A stretch of DNA of 64,000 bases from Doryteuthis pealeii (taxonomy: Eukaryota > Mollusca > Cephalopoda > Myopsida > Loliginidae), in NCBI GenBank assembly GCA_023376005.1, contig CM042143.1, positions 87,198,470-87,262,469 on the forward strand, in the 5' to 3' direction. This document shows, one piece after another, positions 62,932-64,000 of this stretch. Positions within the stretch are counted from its first letter, which is position 1; the number at the start of each line of letters is the position of its first letter. Both the position numbers and the translations under genes were made by a program. Below the pieces are notes generated by a model, which was given only the letters and a program-made list of their open reading frames with translations, was not told where the DNA came from and did no database searches.

Positions 62932-63425
62932 TTTTATCCCATAGATTGGACCCTAACAGATACTACCACTCCAGTGGACCAGAGTGGACCTCTTCAGATT
63001 GGATACCTAAAGAGGTATCCACATTCCTCAGAGCTCTAGAATTGGAACTTCTCCATCAGATAGACTTTAATGTCATACCCAAGACACTGACCCTCAACCA
63101 CTGCCTTCTAGCACATATATGATAAAAAGGGTTGGATCTTGCCATAAGAGCAATGGAGTTGGGACAATCATATAGGTGCTAGGGCTTGATGTGTGACAGC
63201 TGATTGGTTGGAAAGGGTCTCTCCAACCACCCGTCTTGCCTAAGTAAGGGACAAAGTGGAGCGTTGCATGCCATGGACTGCTCAGCCACCAGGGTTCCAT
63301 CCTCAAGCACCACGTGTCACCACTCACAACCAACAGGTAGCCTCATTTGCGGGGGGAGGGATGCCTTACCCTTCTGCAGAGGTGCAGTTGGTGTATTTTA
63401 AAGCCCCACCGACAGGGCTATTAAA
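62932..63425 (-). repeat. Family V repeat, minus strand, full-length
   Basis: tatcccatagattggaccct, tagcacatatatgataaaaa, aatcatataggtgctagggc, catgccatggactgctcagc and acccttctgcagaggtgcag, mirroring 24825-25265. The open frames here on both strands are translated repeat. Confidence 0.82.
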
Positions 63426-63465
63426 GATTCATTTTGTGATACAATGACAGACATAAGACGTGATA

Positions 63466-63899
63466 TCTATTAATAATGGAGTTTCGCTTCCGGTTTTTGT
63501 CTGTAACAAAAATTACGTCACAGCTTACATCACATTACCCAAAATCGTCTTAGCATAGAATAAAATTTATTCTACGATTTTTGGAATGTTCAAATTTTGA
63601 GTGTATTTATTCAATAAATACACTGAAAATTTGAACATGCAACATTAGACAGTCTTCATCGTTTTTTAAAACAAGTTTTAATAAATACATGACTGGTATT
63701 ATATATCTATAGTGTGTTTTATTTTAATACATATTTAAAGTTTACATTTCAAATTGTTTTATTTTTTAATCCTTTAATAAATTTGATGATTTTACTTACT
63801 TTGGGTACAAACTCGCTGACATTGAATTTTTTACTCCCACCCCTCAGGCGATATGTTTTAAAAATCTATTTTTTTCATCGTAAAATTATTTTGTACTAG
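63466..63899 (+). mobile_element. Helitron-like family 1 short subtype, complete ends
   Basis: Starts TCTATTAATAATGGAG after A and ends TTTTGTACTAG before T. Shares the 5' terminus and internal caaattttgagtgtattta with 23573-23977. It contains a near-perfect internal palindrome centred on tattcaataaata (63588-63642). 434 bp, non-coding. Confidence 0.82.
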
Positions 63900-64000
63900 T
63901 AAAAAGAATATCTTATAACCTGGTTTGGTCGTTGTAACATTATCACAGGAACTATTTTCCTATGCACATTGATATGCGTAAACCGCTTAGTGTAGTAATA

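Overview
This is an AT-rich, intron- and repeat-dense animal genomic window. Three conserved bilaterian protein-coding genes can be recognised from spliced exons. Together with tRNA-derived SINEs, Helitron-like elements, Penelope/hammerhead-type repeats, an RTE-type LINE remnant and many solo LTRs, they suggest a lophotrochozoan, most likely a mollusc and possibly a cephalopod. The species assignment is inference; no species-diagnostic gene is present.

Genes. (1) On the minus strand, 6702-6815 is the first coding exon of a SMARCC1/SMARCC2 (BAF155/BAF170, Moira) orthologue; no further exon was recognised to the left, so the gene probably leaves the window through an intron of more than 6.7 kb. 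(2) On the plus strand, a complete five-exon CCDC12 (cwf18-type spliceosome protein) gene runs from 9223 to 28898 and encodes 168 residues, with all splice junctions GT-AG and in phase. It lies head-to-head with SMARCC, about 2.4 kb between start codons. (3) On the minus strand, 43724-40970 is a complete two-coding-exon C19orf12-like gene of 138 residues. It has a splice acceptor 2 nt before its start codon, so it needs an upstream non-coding exon; the best candidate ends at 50965. It is convergent with CCDC12.

Layout. 1-6.7 kb: presumed SMARCC intron with two Helitron-like copies, a SINE and a GC-rich repeat. 6.8-9.2 kb: divergent intergenic region. 9.4-28.8 kb: CCDC12 introns filled with SINEs, a foldback with hammerhead-ribozyme-like cores, 30-bp and 33-bp minisatellites, a short LTR element and two families of non-autonomous Helitrons. 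28.9-41 kb: convergent intergenic region with a hammerhead-like/tRNA-headed repeat inserted into an RTE-type endonuclease remnant, a solo LTR in an AT microsatellite, Helitron copies and hairpins. 41-51 kb: C19orf12-like gene and its presumed 5' intron, with two solo LTRs of one family, a 110-bp tandem array and a 50-bp minisatellite. 51.2-60.4 kb: a cluster of inverted repeats, including a 0.48-kb palindrome, two near-perfect short palindromes and a nested inverted repeat whose inner arms are about 1.35 kb and carry one later solo LTR insertion. 60.4-64 kb: interspersed repeats, a hAT-like MITE with telomere-like sequence in its loop, and a last Helitron copy.

Most open reading frames in the window are AT-rich shadows or translated repeats and are omitted. 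No rRNA gene, CRISPR array or bacterial-type operon was seen. Family assignments of the repeats rest on termini and target sites read directly from the sequence, not on database searches.
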